Shown piece by piece: positions 1 through 8,453 of a stretch of DNA of 64,000 nt. This DNA comes from JAJPHW01 sp963771505 (lineage in GTDB: Bacteria > Acidobacteriota > Terriglobia > Terriglobales > Acidobacteriaceae), in contig CAVYTO010000006.1 of NCBI GenBank assembly GCA_963771505.1, positions 372,001 to 436,000 on the forward strand. Reading direction: 5' to 3'. The notes beneath the pieces are model-generated. The model worked only from the letters and a program-made list of their open reading frames with translations. It was not told where the DNA came from and made no database searches. Position 1 is the first letter of the stretch, and the number at the start of each line of letters is the position of its first letter. A program made the position numbers and the translations under genes.

Positions 1-1
1 G

Positions 2-280
2 CATCTCGACAAGATTGACGAGGTGGGACGCGGCATCGCCGTTGCTTTCGTCGCGACGATCTACGGAGTGGGCGCGTCAAACTTGATCTTGCTGCCGTGC
101 GCAGGGAAACTGAAAATCAGGATCAGTGAAGAGTTGGCGCTGCGCGAAATGATGCTGGAAGGTGTGGTGTCGATCCTGGAAGGCATGAATCCGCGGGTAC
201 TCGAAAACACACTATCTGCGTACTTACCGGAAGGCAGAAAGGCTACGGAACTGGCGCAGGCCGCGGGAGCGGGACGATGA
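2..280 (+). CDS. motA: MotA flagellar motor stator subunit, C-terminal part (cut by window edge)
   Basis: Only the last 92 codons are present; the gene begins before the window. The visible part reads through the last membrane segment (GIAVAFVATIYGVGASNLI) into the basic cytoplasmic tail (LPCAGKLKIRI), the typical end of a MotA/TolQ-type proton channel subunit. MotA and MotB form the inner-membrane stator that turns ion flow into torque on the FliG ring. The stop codon overlaps the motB start by four bases (277-280), so the two are translationally coupled. The identity rests on this C-terminal pattern and on motB being next. Confidence 0.9.
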   Translation, partial: HLDKIDEVGRGIAVAFVATIYGVGASNLILLPCAGKLKIRISEELALREMMLEGVVSILEGMNPRVLENTLSAYLPEGRKATELAQAAGAGR

Positions 281-1077
281 GTCGGCGCAAGAAGCATGTC
301 TCTCACGTTAACCATGAACGTTGGCTGGTTTCTTATGCCGACTTCATTACATTGCTATTCGCATTTTTCGTGGTCATGTATGCCACCGCGCAGGTTGACA
401 AGAAGAAGATGAACCATTTGGCAGTCGCGATCCGCGTTGCCTTCAAACAGATGGGCACGCTGCCGCCGGCAACAGACGCGGTGCTAGAAATACCGGAAGT
501 GGCGACTACAAGGCCAATCACGTCACGGGCCATCCTTCTTCAACCCGAACAGGAAGACCTGAGCGACCTGCGAGACCGATTAGAAAAAACGCTGTCCGCA
601 GAAATCTCGGTGGGCAAAGTCGCCGTGCGCGATCAGCCGGACGGGCTGGTGGTTAGTCTACGCGAGACAGGCTTTTTCGATAGTGGATCGGCTGGGGTCA
701 AGCCGGGTGCGACCTCTTCATTAACCCGAATTGCGGATCTACTCACGCAACGAACGAACCGTATCCGGATCGAAGGCTACACCGACGACCAGCCGATCCA
801 TAATTCGAAGTTCAACTCCAACTGGGAACTGTCTACGGCTCGCGCAACCGAGATGATTCGGCTTTTGATCCAAAAATATTCTTTCGATCCGGGACGTCTT
901 TCTGCTGGGGGCTATGCGAATTATCACCCTATTGCCGACAACATCACATCTGAAGGCAGGGCGCTGAACCGTCGAGTGGATGTCGTCATCCTGCGAAATG
1001 ACATTGTCCCGATCGTCGCACCGCCAGAGCCGGCAAAACCCAGCCCTTCCATTCCAAAAAGCGACGTTCCGCGGTAA
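277..1077 (+). CDS. motB: MotB flagellar motor stator protein with OmpA-like domain
   Basis: This 266-residue protein has one N-terminal membrane helix (about residues 15-35), which carries the conserved MotB pattern WLVSYADFITLLFAFFVVMY. The aspartate in SYADF is the expected proton-carrying residue. A linker follows, then a C-terminal OmpA-like peptidoglycan-binding domain (about residues 120-240, with EGYTDDQPI and LSTARATEMI). Family knowledge says this domain anchors the stator to the cell wall. The protein ends in a short proline-rich tail. The gene starts inside the end of motA and is followed 78 bases later by a chemoreceptor gene. Length and domain order are normal. Confidence 0.96.
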   Translation: MSRRKKHVSHVNHERWLVSYADFITLLFAFFVVMYATAQVDKKKMNHLAVAIRVAFKQMGTLPPATDAVLEIPEVATTRPITSRAILLQPEQEDLSDLRDRLEKTLSAEISVGKVAVRDQPDGLVVSLRETGFFDSGSAGVKPGATSSLTRIADLLTQRTNRIRIEGYTDDQPIHNSKFNSNWELSTARATEMIRLLIQKYSFDPGRLSAGGYANYHPIADNITSEGRALNRRVDVVILRNDIVPIVAPPEPAKPSPSIPKSDVPR

Positions 1078-1155
1078 ATCGCTCAAGTCTCTTCTGGTGT
1101 TGCCGATACGAAATCTTGTCGGGCCGCCATCCACTCAGGCCGGCAGGCGGGTGAA

Positions 1156-2874
1156 ATGCCTAATTTCAACTTGAAGATGAAGCTGGCTCTGGGGTCGTGG
1201 GTGGTGTTAATGCTGCTCATCCTGAACAGCATCTCCAATTTCTACACCACGCAGCGTCTTCTGACGGCGACAGCCCAGGCCGAACGGGACTTGAAGGGAA
1301 AAGAAATTGCGTTGCGAATCGAAATCGCGGTAAGAAAGCAGGCCCGATACGCCAACGATTTTGCCTTTACCGGCGACTCCCAAGCTGAAGACCGCTACCG
1401 CAAGTCGAAAGAAGATGCCGTGCAAGGCATCGGTGAGGCCCGGAAACTGCTCGGCGAAGGCAACGAGCAAGCGATGCTGGACCGTATAGAACAGAGCGCA
1501 ACCACCTTAGCCAAGCAGGAAGACGAAATCATTTCCCTTCGCAGGCAACAGCGAACCTACGAAGCTTCGAACATCGCCTTCAGCCCGAAAGCCGAAGAAG
1601 CCATCAAGCAACTGGGGCAAGCCTGCGCGGAATTAGAGCAGGAAGCGGAGACACGTGCCCAAGGCAGCCGCGCGCGAGCGCAGGAGATGAAGTCATCCAA
1701 TTTCCGGATCAGCGTCATCCTGGCAGTGGCGGCGGTGTTGATCGGAATGATGAGTTCGTTTTTGATTGCGCGCTCTATCAGCGGAAACGTCGACCTAATG
1801 CTGGCCATGCTGCGAGAGATTGCAGGCAACAACCTCGCAGTTAGAGATTTGGAAATCACTACTGGCGATGAGATTGGCGCTGCGGGGACCGCACTTAACC
1901 AGATGAAGAACAATCTGCAGAGGGTGATTCAATCGATCGTCGCCGCGGTGGAGCAAGTAGCCAGCGCGAGTGAGCAGATATCGTCATCTGCAACGCGGCA
2001 ATCGGCGGGATCGGCCACGCAAAAAGACCGCACGGCCCAAGTTGCCACCGCGATGCAACAAATGTCCAGCAGCGTCCTTCAGGTTTCGGAAAATTCCAAT
2101 CTCGCGGCTGAAGCGTCTCGCAACGCAGCCGAAACCGCGCGACAAGGCGGCCTGATTGTGGAAGACACCTTAGGGAAAATGAGGTCGATCGCATCAGCGG
2201 TCAGCGGCACCGCGGCGAAAATGGAAGAGCTGGGCAGAAGCTCGGACCAGATCGGCCGCATTGCTGGAGTCATCGACGACATTGCCGACCAAACCAACCT
2301 GCTGGCCTTGAACGCCGCCATCGAAGCCGCCCGCGCGGGAGAGCAAGGCCGAGGATTTGCTGTGGTCGCCGACGAGGTTCGCAAGTTGGCGGAGCGGACG
2401 ACGACGGCAACCACTGAAATTGCGGGCATGATTCGCACTATTCAAGAAGAGACGCGGAGCGCGGTGACAGCCATGGAGGACGGCACGCGGCAAGTCGAAG
2501 ACGGAGTGGAATCCACCTCTCGCGCCGGTGAGGCGTTAAAAAAAATCATCCAGACTTCCGAACAGGTGGGAGAGATGATCACCCACATCGCTACCGCAGC
2601 CACGGAGCAATCCAGTGCCTCCGAAGAAATAAATCTCAACATGAACGAGATTGCAAAGCTCTTGCAGGAATCTTCGAAGGACGCTCAACAGTCAGAAAGG
2701 GCGTGCCAAGACCTCTCCACCCTGGCCCTAGACCTCAACCAGACAGTTGGCGGTTTCAAACTGTCCGACAACCCAAAGTTGAATGGAAAGCGCAAGACTA
2801 GTTTTGCCAGCCAAGAACCGGCGGCCAGTAAACCGAAGAAAGCGTTTGCCGCCAGCGCAGGCCATTCCACTTAA
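1156..2874 (+). CDS. Methyl-accepting chemotaxis protein
   Basis: This 572-residue transmembrane receptor has a first membrane helix at about residues 11-28 and a helical periplasmic sensor of about 155 residues. A second helix follows at about 184-206, then a HAMP linker and a long coiled-coil signalling domain. The hairpin tip that binds CheA and CheW is clear at about residues 365-415, including DQTNLLALNAAIEAARAGE and FAVVADEVRKLAERT. The sensor is predicted all-helical, like four-helix-bundle sensors; the ligand cannot be told. There is no C-terminal pentapeptide tether for CheR/CheB. It sits between motB and cheW in the same direction, so it is probably the core receptor of this pathway. 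Confidence 0.95.
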   Translation: MPNFNLKMKLALGSWVVLMLLILNSISNFYTTQRLLTATAQAERDLKGKEIALRIEIAVRKQARYANDFAFTGDSQAEDRYRKSKEDAVQGIGEARKLLGEGNEQAMLDRIEQSATTLAKQEDEIISLRRQQRTYEASNIAFSPKAEEAIKQLGQACAELEQEAETRAQGSRARAQEMKSSNFRISVILAVAAVLIGMMSSFLIARSISGNVDLMLAMLREIAGNNLAVRDLEITTGDEIGAAGTALNQMKNNLQRVIQSIVAAVEQVASASEQISSSATRQSAGSATQKDRTAQVATAMQQMSSSVLQVSENSNLAAEASRNAAETARQGGLIVEDTLGKMRSIASAVSGTAAKMEELGRSSDQIGRIAGVIDDIADQTNLLALNAAIEAARAGEQGRGFAVVADEVRKLAERTTTATTEIAGMIRTIQEETRSAVTAMEDGTRQVEDGVESTSRAGEALKKIIQTSEQVGEMITHIATAATEQSSASEEINLNMNEIAKLLQESSKDAQQSERACQDLSTLALDLNQTVGGFKLSDNPKLNGKRKTSFASQEPAASKPKKAFAASAGHST

Positions 2875-2892
2875 CAGAAAGAGATTCGGCTT

Positions 2893-3420
2893 ATGGCAAC
2901 TCAAGTTGAAATGCCGGGAACCGCGATCCATCAAGGTAAACCGCCGCTACCGGGTTCTTCTTTCTCCGGCGGGGAATTGTTGCAACTTGTCAGTTTCCGC
3001 ATCGGGGAGGAAGAGTTTGGACTCGATATTTTGCGGGTCCAGGAAATCATCAGGCTGCAGGAACTTACCCGCGTGCCGAACTCGCCGGAGTTTGTCGAAG
3101 GCGTGATCAACCTGCGCGGGAAAGTGATTCCGGTGATCGCCCTGCGGAAGCGCTTTGGCCTGGCCCAACTTCCTCCTTCAAAACAAACACGGATTGTAGT
3201 CATCGAGGTGCAAGGTTCAGTGCTCGGATTTATCGTGGATTCGGTTTCCGAAGTTCTTCGGATTTCTGCCGCCACGGTCGAACCTCCTCCGCGCCTGGGC
3301 AAAGTCGAACGGGAATATGTGTCCGGCATGGGCAAGCTGGAAAACCGATTGCTGATTCTGCTAGACGTCGACCGCCTGATGAGTGCGAACGAGGATGTCC
3401 ACACGGCTGCGCATTCTTAA
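2893..3420 (+). CDS. cheW: CheW chemotaxis coupling protein
   Basis: This 175-residue protein is a single CheW/SH3-like domain preceded by about 30 extra residues. Typical family patterns are LVSFRIGEEEFGLDILRVQE, VEGVINLRGKVIPVIALRKR and MGKLENRLLILLDVDRLM. CheW links the receptor signalling tip to the CheA kinase in the cytoplasmic array. The gene lies 18 bases after the receptor gene and 36 bases before cheA, all on the same strand, consistent with one operon. The start at 2893 is ATG with a purine-rich stretch (AGAAAGAG) just upstream. Confidence 0.96.
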   Translation: MATQVEMPGTAIHQGKPPLPGSSFSGGELLQLVSFRIGEEEFGLDILRVQEIIRLQELTRVPNSPEFVEGVINLRGKVIPVIALRKRFGLAQLPPSKQTRIVVIEVQGSVLGFIVDSVSEVLRISAATVEPPPRLGKVEREYVSGMGKLENRLLILLDVDRLMSANEDVHTAAHS

Positions 3421-3456
3421 CCCTGACTCGCTCGTGGCGAAGGAGACCGATCTCAA

Positions 3457-5181
3457 GTGGAAAACGAGTTTCTTCAGGACCCGGCGATGATTTGCGATTT
3501 CCTGGTGGAATCAGAAGAACTGCTGCAAGGCATGGACCAGGACATGGTCTCTCTCGAGTCGTCGCCCCAGGACGCCGACCTGCTGAATAGGATATTTCGA
3601 GCGCTGCATACGATCAAAGGCACCGCGGGATTTCTGGGTTTCGATCCGGTCGTCCGCTTAAGTCATTCCGCCGAAGACGTGCTCAATGACCTGCGGCGCA
3701 ACGAGATTCAAGCGTCGCAGCGGCTGACGAATTGCCTCTTGGCATCGCGCGACCAGCTTGGCGTAATGCTGCAAGACATCCGCGGCGGCGGCCTGAAATC
3801 TTATGAATTGAGCGGACTGGTGGAGGAGCTTGCAGCGGTACGACATCGGGAGATCGCGACTCAGTCGACTGCAACTGCCCCTGCCGAGCCAACTAAAAAT
3901 ACCGAGCCAGCGGCCAGCTCGAATCCATCCTCGGAAGCGCCCAAAACCGCGCCGACACAGTCCAGCGTCGATGCTTCTCCCACCATGCGCGTGGAAGTGC
4001 GGAAGCTCGACGAACTAATGAACTTGATCGGCGAACTAGTGCTCGAGCGCAACCGATTGGTCCGCCTCGCCGGAGACTTGAATCTGGATCGGCTGGATGT
4101 ATCTCAATTGCGCGGTTCCCTGGGCCAATCGACGGCGCGACTGAGCTTTATCACCGAAGAGCTACAATCCGCTGGCCTTAAAGCACGAATGGTGCCCATC
4201 GACAGCGTGTTCCGTAAATTCCCGCGCATGGTTCGAGATATGTCGAACGGACTAAAAAAGGAAGTCGAACTCGTGGTTCGCGGGCAGGAGACGGAAGTCG
4301 ATAAAACCGTTGTTGAGTTAATCGGAGATCCTCTAGTCCATCTCATCCGAAACGCACTTGACCATGGAGTCGAACAACCCGACGCAAGGATTGCTGCGGG
4401 AAAGAAACGTGTGGGAACCATTCGACTGGATGCCCGCCAGGAAGGCGATCAAATCCTGGTAAGTGTCAGCGACGACGGCGCGGGAATGGACCCCAGCCGA
4501 ATCCTTCGTAAAGCGGTAGAGAAGGGCTTGATATCCGCAGAGAGATCTCGTTCACTCAGCAAGCGTGAAATTTTTGATTTCATTTTTCTTCCCGGCTTCA
4601 GCACCGTGGACGCGGTAAGTGATCTTTCAGGCCGCGGCGTTGGTATGGATGTAGTGCGCTCGAACCTCAAACGGATCAATGGATCGATCGATCTCGACAG
4701 CACCCTGGGCCAAGGCAGCACAGTACTGCTTCGTCTACCCCTGACACTGGCGATTCTTCCCGTACTTCTGGTGCGAATCGGATCAGAAACCTATGGCTTG
4801 CCGCTGCGGTCGGTGATTGAAACTTCGCAGATACGGTTAGACGAGATCCACCAAGTGGAGGGGCGCGAAGTATTGCTACTACGCGGCAGCACGCTGGCGT
4901 TGTTGCGATTGGAAAATGCGTTCTCCAGCCCCAGCGAGCATAAGGGCCCCGCTGGGCAAGTGGTAATCCTCGCCGTGGGCGAAAAGCGTCTTGCGCTGGC
5001 GGTCGATCAGTTGATTGGGCAGGAATCCACGGTCATCAAACCGCTCGGGCCCTACCTGCAGAACTGTTCGGGGATTGCAGGAGCAACAATCAGCGGTGAA
5101 GGCCGAGTGCGATTGGTGCTTGATCCGGCAGGCCTGCTTTTGTCCGCCAGCAGGCCAGCATCGAAAAGCGCGGTGCAGTAG
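3457..5181 (+). CDS. cheA: CheA chemotaxis histidine kinase
   Basis: This 574-residue protein starts at GTG. The N-terminal HPt domain carries the phospho-accepting histidine in RALHTIKGTAGFLGF (His51). A Pro/Ala/Ser/Thr-rich linker (about 140-170) follows directly, so no clear P2 CheY-docking domain is visible. Next come the dimerisation helices (VEVRKLDELMNLIGELVLER) and the ATPase domain with N box (LIRNALDHGVE) and G boxes (DDGAGMD, GRGVGMDVV, GQGSTVLLRLPLTLAI). A CheW-like regulatory domain ends the protein. It autophosphorylates in response to receptors and donates phosphate to CheY and CheB. Its stop codon abuts the cheR start at 5182. Confidence 0.97.
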   Translation: MENEFLQDPAMICDFLVESEELLQGMDQDMVSLESSPQDADLLNRIFRALHTIKGTAGFLGFDPVVRLSHSAEDVLNDLRRNEIQASQRLTNCLLASRDQLGVMLQDIRGGGLKSYELSGLVEELAAVRHREIATQSTATAPAEPTKNTEPAASSNPSSEAPKTAPTQSSVDASPTMRVEVRKLDELMNLIGELVLERNRLVRLAGDLNLDRLDVSQLRGSLGQSTARLSFITEELQSAGLKARMVPIDSVFRKFPRMVRDMSNGLKKEVELVVRGQETEVDKTVVELIGDPLVHLIRNALDHGVEQPDARIAAGKKRVGTIRLDARQEGDQILVSVSDDGAGMDPSRILRKAVEKGLISAERSRSLSKREIFDFIFLPGFSTVDAVSDLSGRGVGMDVVRSNLKRINGSIDLDSTLGQGSTVLLRLPLTLAILPVLLVRIGSETYGLPLRSVIETSQIRLDEIHQVEGREVLLLRGSTLALLRLENAFSSPSEHKGPAGQVVILAVGEKRLALAVDQLIGQESTVIKPLGPYLQNCSGIAGATISGEGRVRLVLDPAGLLLSASRPASKSAVQ

Positions 5182-5679
5182 ATGAGCGCTCCGACGCAAG
5201 TTCCATCGCTGGATCATCCAGTGATTCCGCAATCGGCGTCGCTATTGCAGGTGCGCGACCTTATTTACCAGGTAGCGGGCATTTTTCATCCCGATAACAA
5301 GTTGCGCTTACTCGAAGAAAGGTGTCTTCGAAGGATGAAGGCCCTCAACCTGACCACACTGAAAGAATATTGCGGACGGCTCACCGGCAAGCCGTTGAGC
5401 CACGCAGAAATGGTGAACCTGCTCAACGAAATCACGATTGGGGAAACGTATTTTTTTCGCAACGAGCCACAGCTGAAGGCGTTAAAGAATGTCCTGCTGA
5501 CGCGCATCTTCGAAGCCAAGACGCGAATCTCGTCGCGTCACTTACGGATATGGAGTGCAGGCTGTTCGACCGGCGAAGAACCTTACACATTGAGCATGTT
5601 GTTGCTCGAAGCGTCCGATTCGATCATTCGGCTGAGCGCTGCTCGCACTAGCGCGCTATCGTCGGCCACCAAGACTTGA
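5182..5679 (+). pseudogene. cheR: cheR 5' fragment, cut by the inversion
   Basis: The first about 143 residues are a normal CheR receptor methyltransferase: the all-helical N-terminal domain, then the start of the SAM-binding domain (ITIGETYFFRNEP, IWSAGCSTGEEPYTLSMLLLE). Homology stops at about 5,610-5,616. After that the frame reads antisense cheB sequence for about 20 codons to a stop at 5679. The missing half of the methyltransferase lies on the opposite strand at 6628-7080. As written, this product cannot complete the SAM and receptor sites and should be inactive. The gene directly follows cheA with no gap. Confidence 0.9.
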
Positions 5680-5708
5680 ATCGTTTTAGAATTATCCATA
5701 TCGCTCAT
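5583..5708 (-). pseudogene. cheB: cheB 5' fragment (receiver N-terminus), inside the inverted block
   Basis: Reading from ATG at 5708 on the minus strand gives a CheB-type receiver start: TIQVLVADDSALVRAALSRM followed by IESD. It has the paired acidic residues (DD) that bind magnesium. Homology ends at about 5,611, where the frame runs into antisense cheR and stops at 5583. The start overlaps the stop of the HDOD gene by four bases (5705-5708), as expected for an intact operon. The rest of CheB, starting with the segment that carries the phospho-acceptor aspartate, is on the + strand from 7084. This fragment of about 33 residues is one half of a split gene. Confidence 0.85.
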
Positions 5709-6631
5709 ACGCTTGCCGACGCCGTTTTGGAATCGCGATAGAAAGCCGCCACTAAACGCTGGACCTCTTCCATGTACGCTTCCAGTTCGAATGTGAAACG
5801 TGCCCAATCCAAAGTTCGAAGCTTCGGGCATTCCTGCATCAACACTTTGAACCCGGCTTCTTCTTCAAAATCAACTTGCCTTTCTTCGACATACCCGTAA
5901 CCGATACCGCTCATGCGGCACAGCAAATCGCTTAACGAGACCAGTGCAACCAAATCGCGATGGGCGGGTGCGCTTTCAACTCGATGGTGGTAAGCCATCA
6001 CGGCGATCAAATCCGGCGTCAGATGCCACCGCTCACCGACGGTTTTGCCGGTGTCGCCGTGGGTAACTCCTAAAGTTCTTTCTTCCGCTTCGTCAAGCGC
6101 AATCGCCTCAGATTGCGCCAACTGCATCGCCGACTCGAACTCGCCAGGCATGATCCATAAGTGGGCGACAATTCCGATGTCGTGCAACAAGCCAGCAAGA
6201 TAAGCCTTTCCCGGATCGACGTACCCGATTCTGCGCGCGAACTCTCGGCTCACCAAAGCACAACCCAGCGAGTGCTCCCAGAAAGCGATGGGATCGCAAA
6301 AGGTTTTTCGATTCGGCATGAGAGCGAGCACCGAACAAGAAACCGCAATGTCGCGCATGCGCTGCAAGCCCAGGGACACTACTGCTGACCGGATCGAATC
6401 CACCGATTGTGGGCGGCCGAACAGCGGAGAATTGGCGAGATGGAGGCACTTTGAAACCAACGATCCATCCTGGGAAATAAGCGCTGTCACTTCTTGCAAA
6501 TCCAATTCTTCAAGCGGCTGTTCTAAATAACGGAGAAGCGGCACCAGCACCGTCGGAATCGTCGGCATGTGGTCGAGATTCTCCAGCCGCTTTTGCAGCT
6601 TGATCCTCGTTTTGTCTTTGGAATCATTCAT
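5705..6631 (-). CDS. HDOD-domain signalling protein of the chemotaxis operon
   Basis: This 308-residue protein consists mainly of an HDOD domain (about residues 15-215), a relative of HD phosphohydrolases often found in signalling proteins. Visible patterns are LDHMPTIPTVLVPLL, LVSKCLHLANSPLFG, AGLLHDIGIVAHLW and MAYHHRVE. The HD pair and neighbouring histidines are retained, although HDOD proteins are usually regarded as non-catalytic scaffolds. It ends with about 80 uncharacterised residues. The gene is complete but lies inside the inverted block, so it points against the rest of the che operon. Its start overlaps the end of the cheR fragment and its stop overlaps the start of the cheB fragment, which places it ancestrally between cheR and cheB. 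Confidence 0.88.
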   Translation of the reverse strand: MNDSKDKTRIKLQKRLENLDHMPTIPTVLVPLLRYLEQPLEELDLQEVTALISQDGSLVSKCLHLANSPLFGRPQSVDSIRSAVVSLGLQRMRDIAVSCSVLALMPNRKTFCDPIAFWEHSLGCALVSREFARRIGYVDPGKAYLAGLLHDIGIVAHLWIMPGEFESAMQLAQSEAIALDEAEERTLGVTHGDTGKTVGERWHLTPDLIAVMAYHHRVESAPAHRDLVALVSLSDLLCRMSGIGYGYVEERQVDFEEEAGFKVLMQECPKLRTLDWARFTFELEAYMEEVQRLVAAFYRDSKTASASV

Positions 6632-7080
6632 GGGCTTGCCGTCTTCACGTACGCGGTGGCTGACGGCAGATGAACCAGATGAAACTCATCGTTGACCCCG
6701 TAAAGTGACTCAGCGTGGCCTAAAAACAGATATCCGTGCGGCAGAAGGCTGTCGTAGAAGTTCTGGATGACGCGGCGCTTTGAAGCGATATCGAAATAGA
6801 TCAGCACATTGCAACAAACAATGACGTCCATACCCTTCAGCGTCGACATGCGTTTGTCGTCCAACAGGTTGACTCGCGAAAAGGCGACTTTCGATTTGAC
6901 TGTGGAATGCACTTGCAGGGCCTCGCCTAGCGGCAAAAAGTATCTTCCCTTAAAGAGCTGAGGCAAATTGCGCGTGCTGTAGTCGCGGTACACTCCCTGC
7001 TTGCAATGTTGAATGGAATTTTCGTTCAGGTCGGTGGCAATGATCTCGAAGGTCCAACCCTTCAGCTTCCCGGAAAGCTC
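6628..7080 (-). pseudogene. cheR: cheR 3' fragment, inside the inverted block
   Basis: Read from about 7080 downward on the minus strand, this is the second half of a CheR methyltransferase: GWTFEIIATDLNENSI, the strand holding the SAM-contacting aspartate, then YFLPLG, MDVIVCCNVLIYFD and LFLGHAESLYGV. These are the standard motifs that follow the LSMLLLE segment left at 5,610 on the other strand. An in-frame TAA at 7083-7081 blocks the frame upstream. The first available start is a GTG at 6993, which would give 121 residues without the SAM-binding glycine motif. The stop overlaps the HDOD start by four bases. Confidence 0.88.
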
Positions 7081-7083
7081 TTA

Positions 7084-8064
7084 GATCTGCACGTGGGCGG
7101 TATCGCCCAGAACGGCCCTGAAGTGCTCACCAAGATCGCCTCCTTAAAACCCGATGTAGTCACCCTGGATGTGCAGATGCCGGGAATGGACGGAATTGAA
7201 ACTTTAAAGCGAATCATGCGCGAGGCGCCGTGCCCCGTCATCATGGTCAGTTCCGAAACGCAAGCGGGAGCCGAGGTCAGCCTGGAAGCGCTGGCGAACG
7301 GCGCCTTCGATTGCATTGCAAAACACGAATCCAACATCGCTCTGGACTTGGTCAAGATCCGAACTGAACTAATTACCAAGATTAAAGCTGCGGCTGAGAA
7401 CGGAAGACGGCAGCACCGTCCGCAACCAGTTGCGCCGCCCGCTAAGATTGAAAGGCCAAAGCGATCGTCCCAAGGCCCCGTTAGCGTGATCGCGTTAGGC
7501 ACCTCAACCGGCGGCCCGAAAGCGCTTCAGGAAATTCTGCCCATGCTACCCGAAGACTTATCGGTCGGCGTGTTGATCGTGCAGCACATGCCGAAAGGGT
7601 TTACCGAGCCCTTTGCGAAGAGGCTGGACCACATGTGTAAGGTCGCAGTGCGTGAGGCTTCCCATGACGAACCGATCCTACCGGGAGTTGTTTACATTGC
7701 TCCCGCGGGCCAGCACATGACCACTGTTCGCCGGTCACCTACACGTGTCGATATCAGGCTCTCACACAATCCCGAAGGCACCGCGCATACTCCTTCCGTG
7801 GACGTAATGATGCTTTCGGTTGCCGAAGTTTACCGAGGAACGGCTATGGGCGTCATCATGACGGGCATGGGCGCGGACGGAGTCCGCGGGATGCAAGCGA
7901 TTGCCCGACAGGGCGGCCTGACAGTCGGACAGGATGAAGCGACGTGCAGCGTTTACGGGATGCCGCGATCCTGTGCCGAGTCGGGCGTGCTCCAGCGCGT
8001 AGTCCCATTGATGCAAATCCCGGACCAGATCGTGCAAGCCACTGGCCACCGAAAGAGTTCTTAG
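7084..8064 (+). pseudogene. cheB: cheB 3' fragment: most of the receiver plus methylesterase domain
   Basis: From 7084 the frame matches CheB: the receiver with phospho-acceptor aspartate (PDVVTLDVQMPGMDG), a linker, then the complete methylesterase domain. The catalytic residues are visible: serine in LGTSTGGPKAL, histidine in IVQHMPKGFT and aspartate in MTGMGADGV. The open frame extends upstream to an ATG at 7006, but those 26 codons are antisense cheR, not CheB. The true first about 33 residues, with the magnesium-binding acidic pair, are at 5611-5708 on the minus strand. If translated from 7006, the protein would have a broken receiver and an intact esterase, so its control by CheA phosphorylation should be lost. 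Confidence 0.88.
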
Positions 8065-8453
8065 ACCTGGCCGCCGTTGGACATCACATCAGAAATCTTC
8101 TCCAGCAACGCATCCGAGGAAAACGGCTTCGACAGGTAGTTCTTGACAGGCCGCCCCTGGCGCGGGTAACCGGAAATAAATATGGTTTTTAGCCTGGGAA
8201 AATCATGGGTCAATTCGATGGACAGAGCCTCGCCGGAACCATCCGGCAGACCTCTATCGGTAATGAGAAGATCGACTTGCTCCGGTTCCGTCGCGAAAAT
8301 ACGTTTAGCCTGGGCGGCGGAGCCTGCACCCAAAACTTGAAAGCCGGCTTCCCGCAAAAGAACGCAACTGCTCTCCCGAACGAATTTCTCATCTTCCACG
8401 ATCAAAATCCGGCCCGCTGATGTTCCGCTCTGACTTTTTTGGTGCAGACGCAT
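8061..8453 (-). CDS. Single-domain response regulator (receiver only)
   Basis: The 130-residue product starts at ATG 8453 (MRLHQKS). Longer in-frame extensions upstream look like non-coding sequence. It is one receiver domain: acidic pair (ILIVEDEKFVRESS), phospho-acceptor aspartate in LLITDRGLPDGSG, and conserved lysine in YLSKPFSSDALL. There is no output domain. The gene is convergent with cheB and their stops overlap. It resembles receivers of hybrid kinases (FixJ/CheY-like) more than canonical motor-binding CheY, so calling it the CheY of this pathway would be inference only. No other cheY is visible in the window. Confidence 0.85.
   Translation of the reverse strand: MRLHQKSQSGTSAGRILIVEDEKFVRESSCVLLREAGFQVLGAGSAAQAKRIFATEPEQVDLLITDRGLPDGSGEALSIELTHDFPRLKTIFISGYPRQGRPVKNYLSKPFSSDALLEKISDVMSNGGQV

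Larger units (their letters stand above)
5611..7083. other. Inverted DNA segment with breakpoints inside cheR and cheB
   Basis: Flipping this block of about 1.47 kb restores one continuous operon: cheA, full cheR, HDOD gene, full cheB. The left junction lies near 5,608-5,616, where sense cheR meets antisense cheB. The right junction lies near 7,078-7,084, where antisense cheR meets sense cheB. The two four-base overlaps inside the block (6628-6631 and 5705-5708) show that it was one translationally coupled unit. No inverted repeat longer than a few bases was found at the junctions, and no recombinase gene is nearby. Frame arithmetic shows that a clean flip cannot restore both reading frames, so at least one junction carries a small insertion or deletion. 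Assembly error is a live alternative. Confidence 0.85.

Noticed and set aside
5600..7090. Inverted repeats at the inversion junctions, as for a phase-variation invertase
   Set aside because: Only very short matches were found (for example TTCGA...TCATT and a direct, not inverted, CTCGAAG-GTCC similarity). A conservative invertase would need clear inverted repeats and would allow both frames to be restored.
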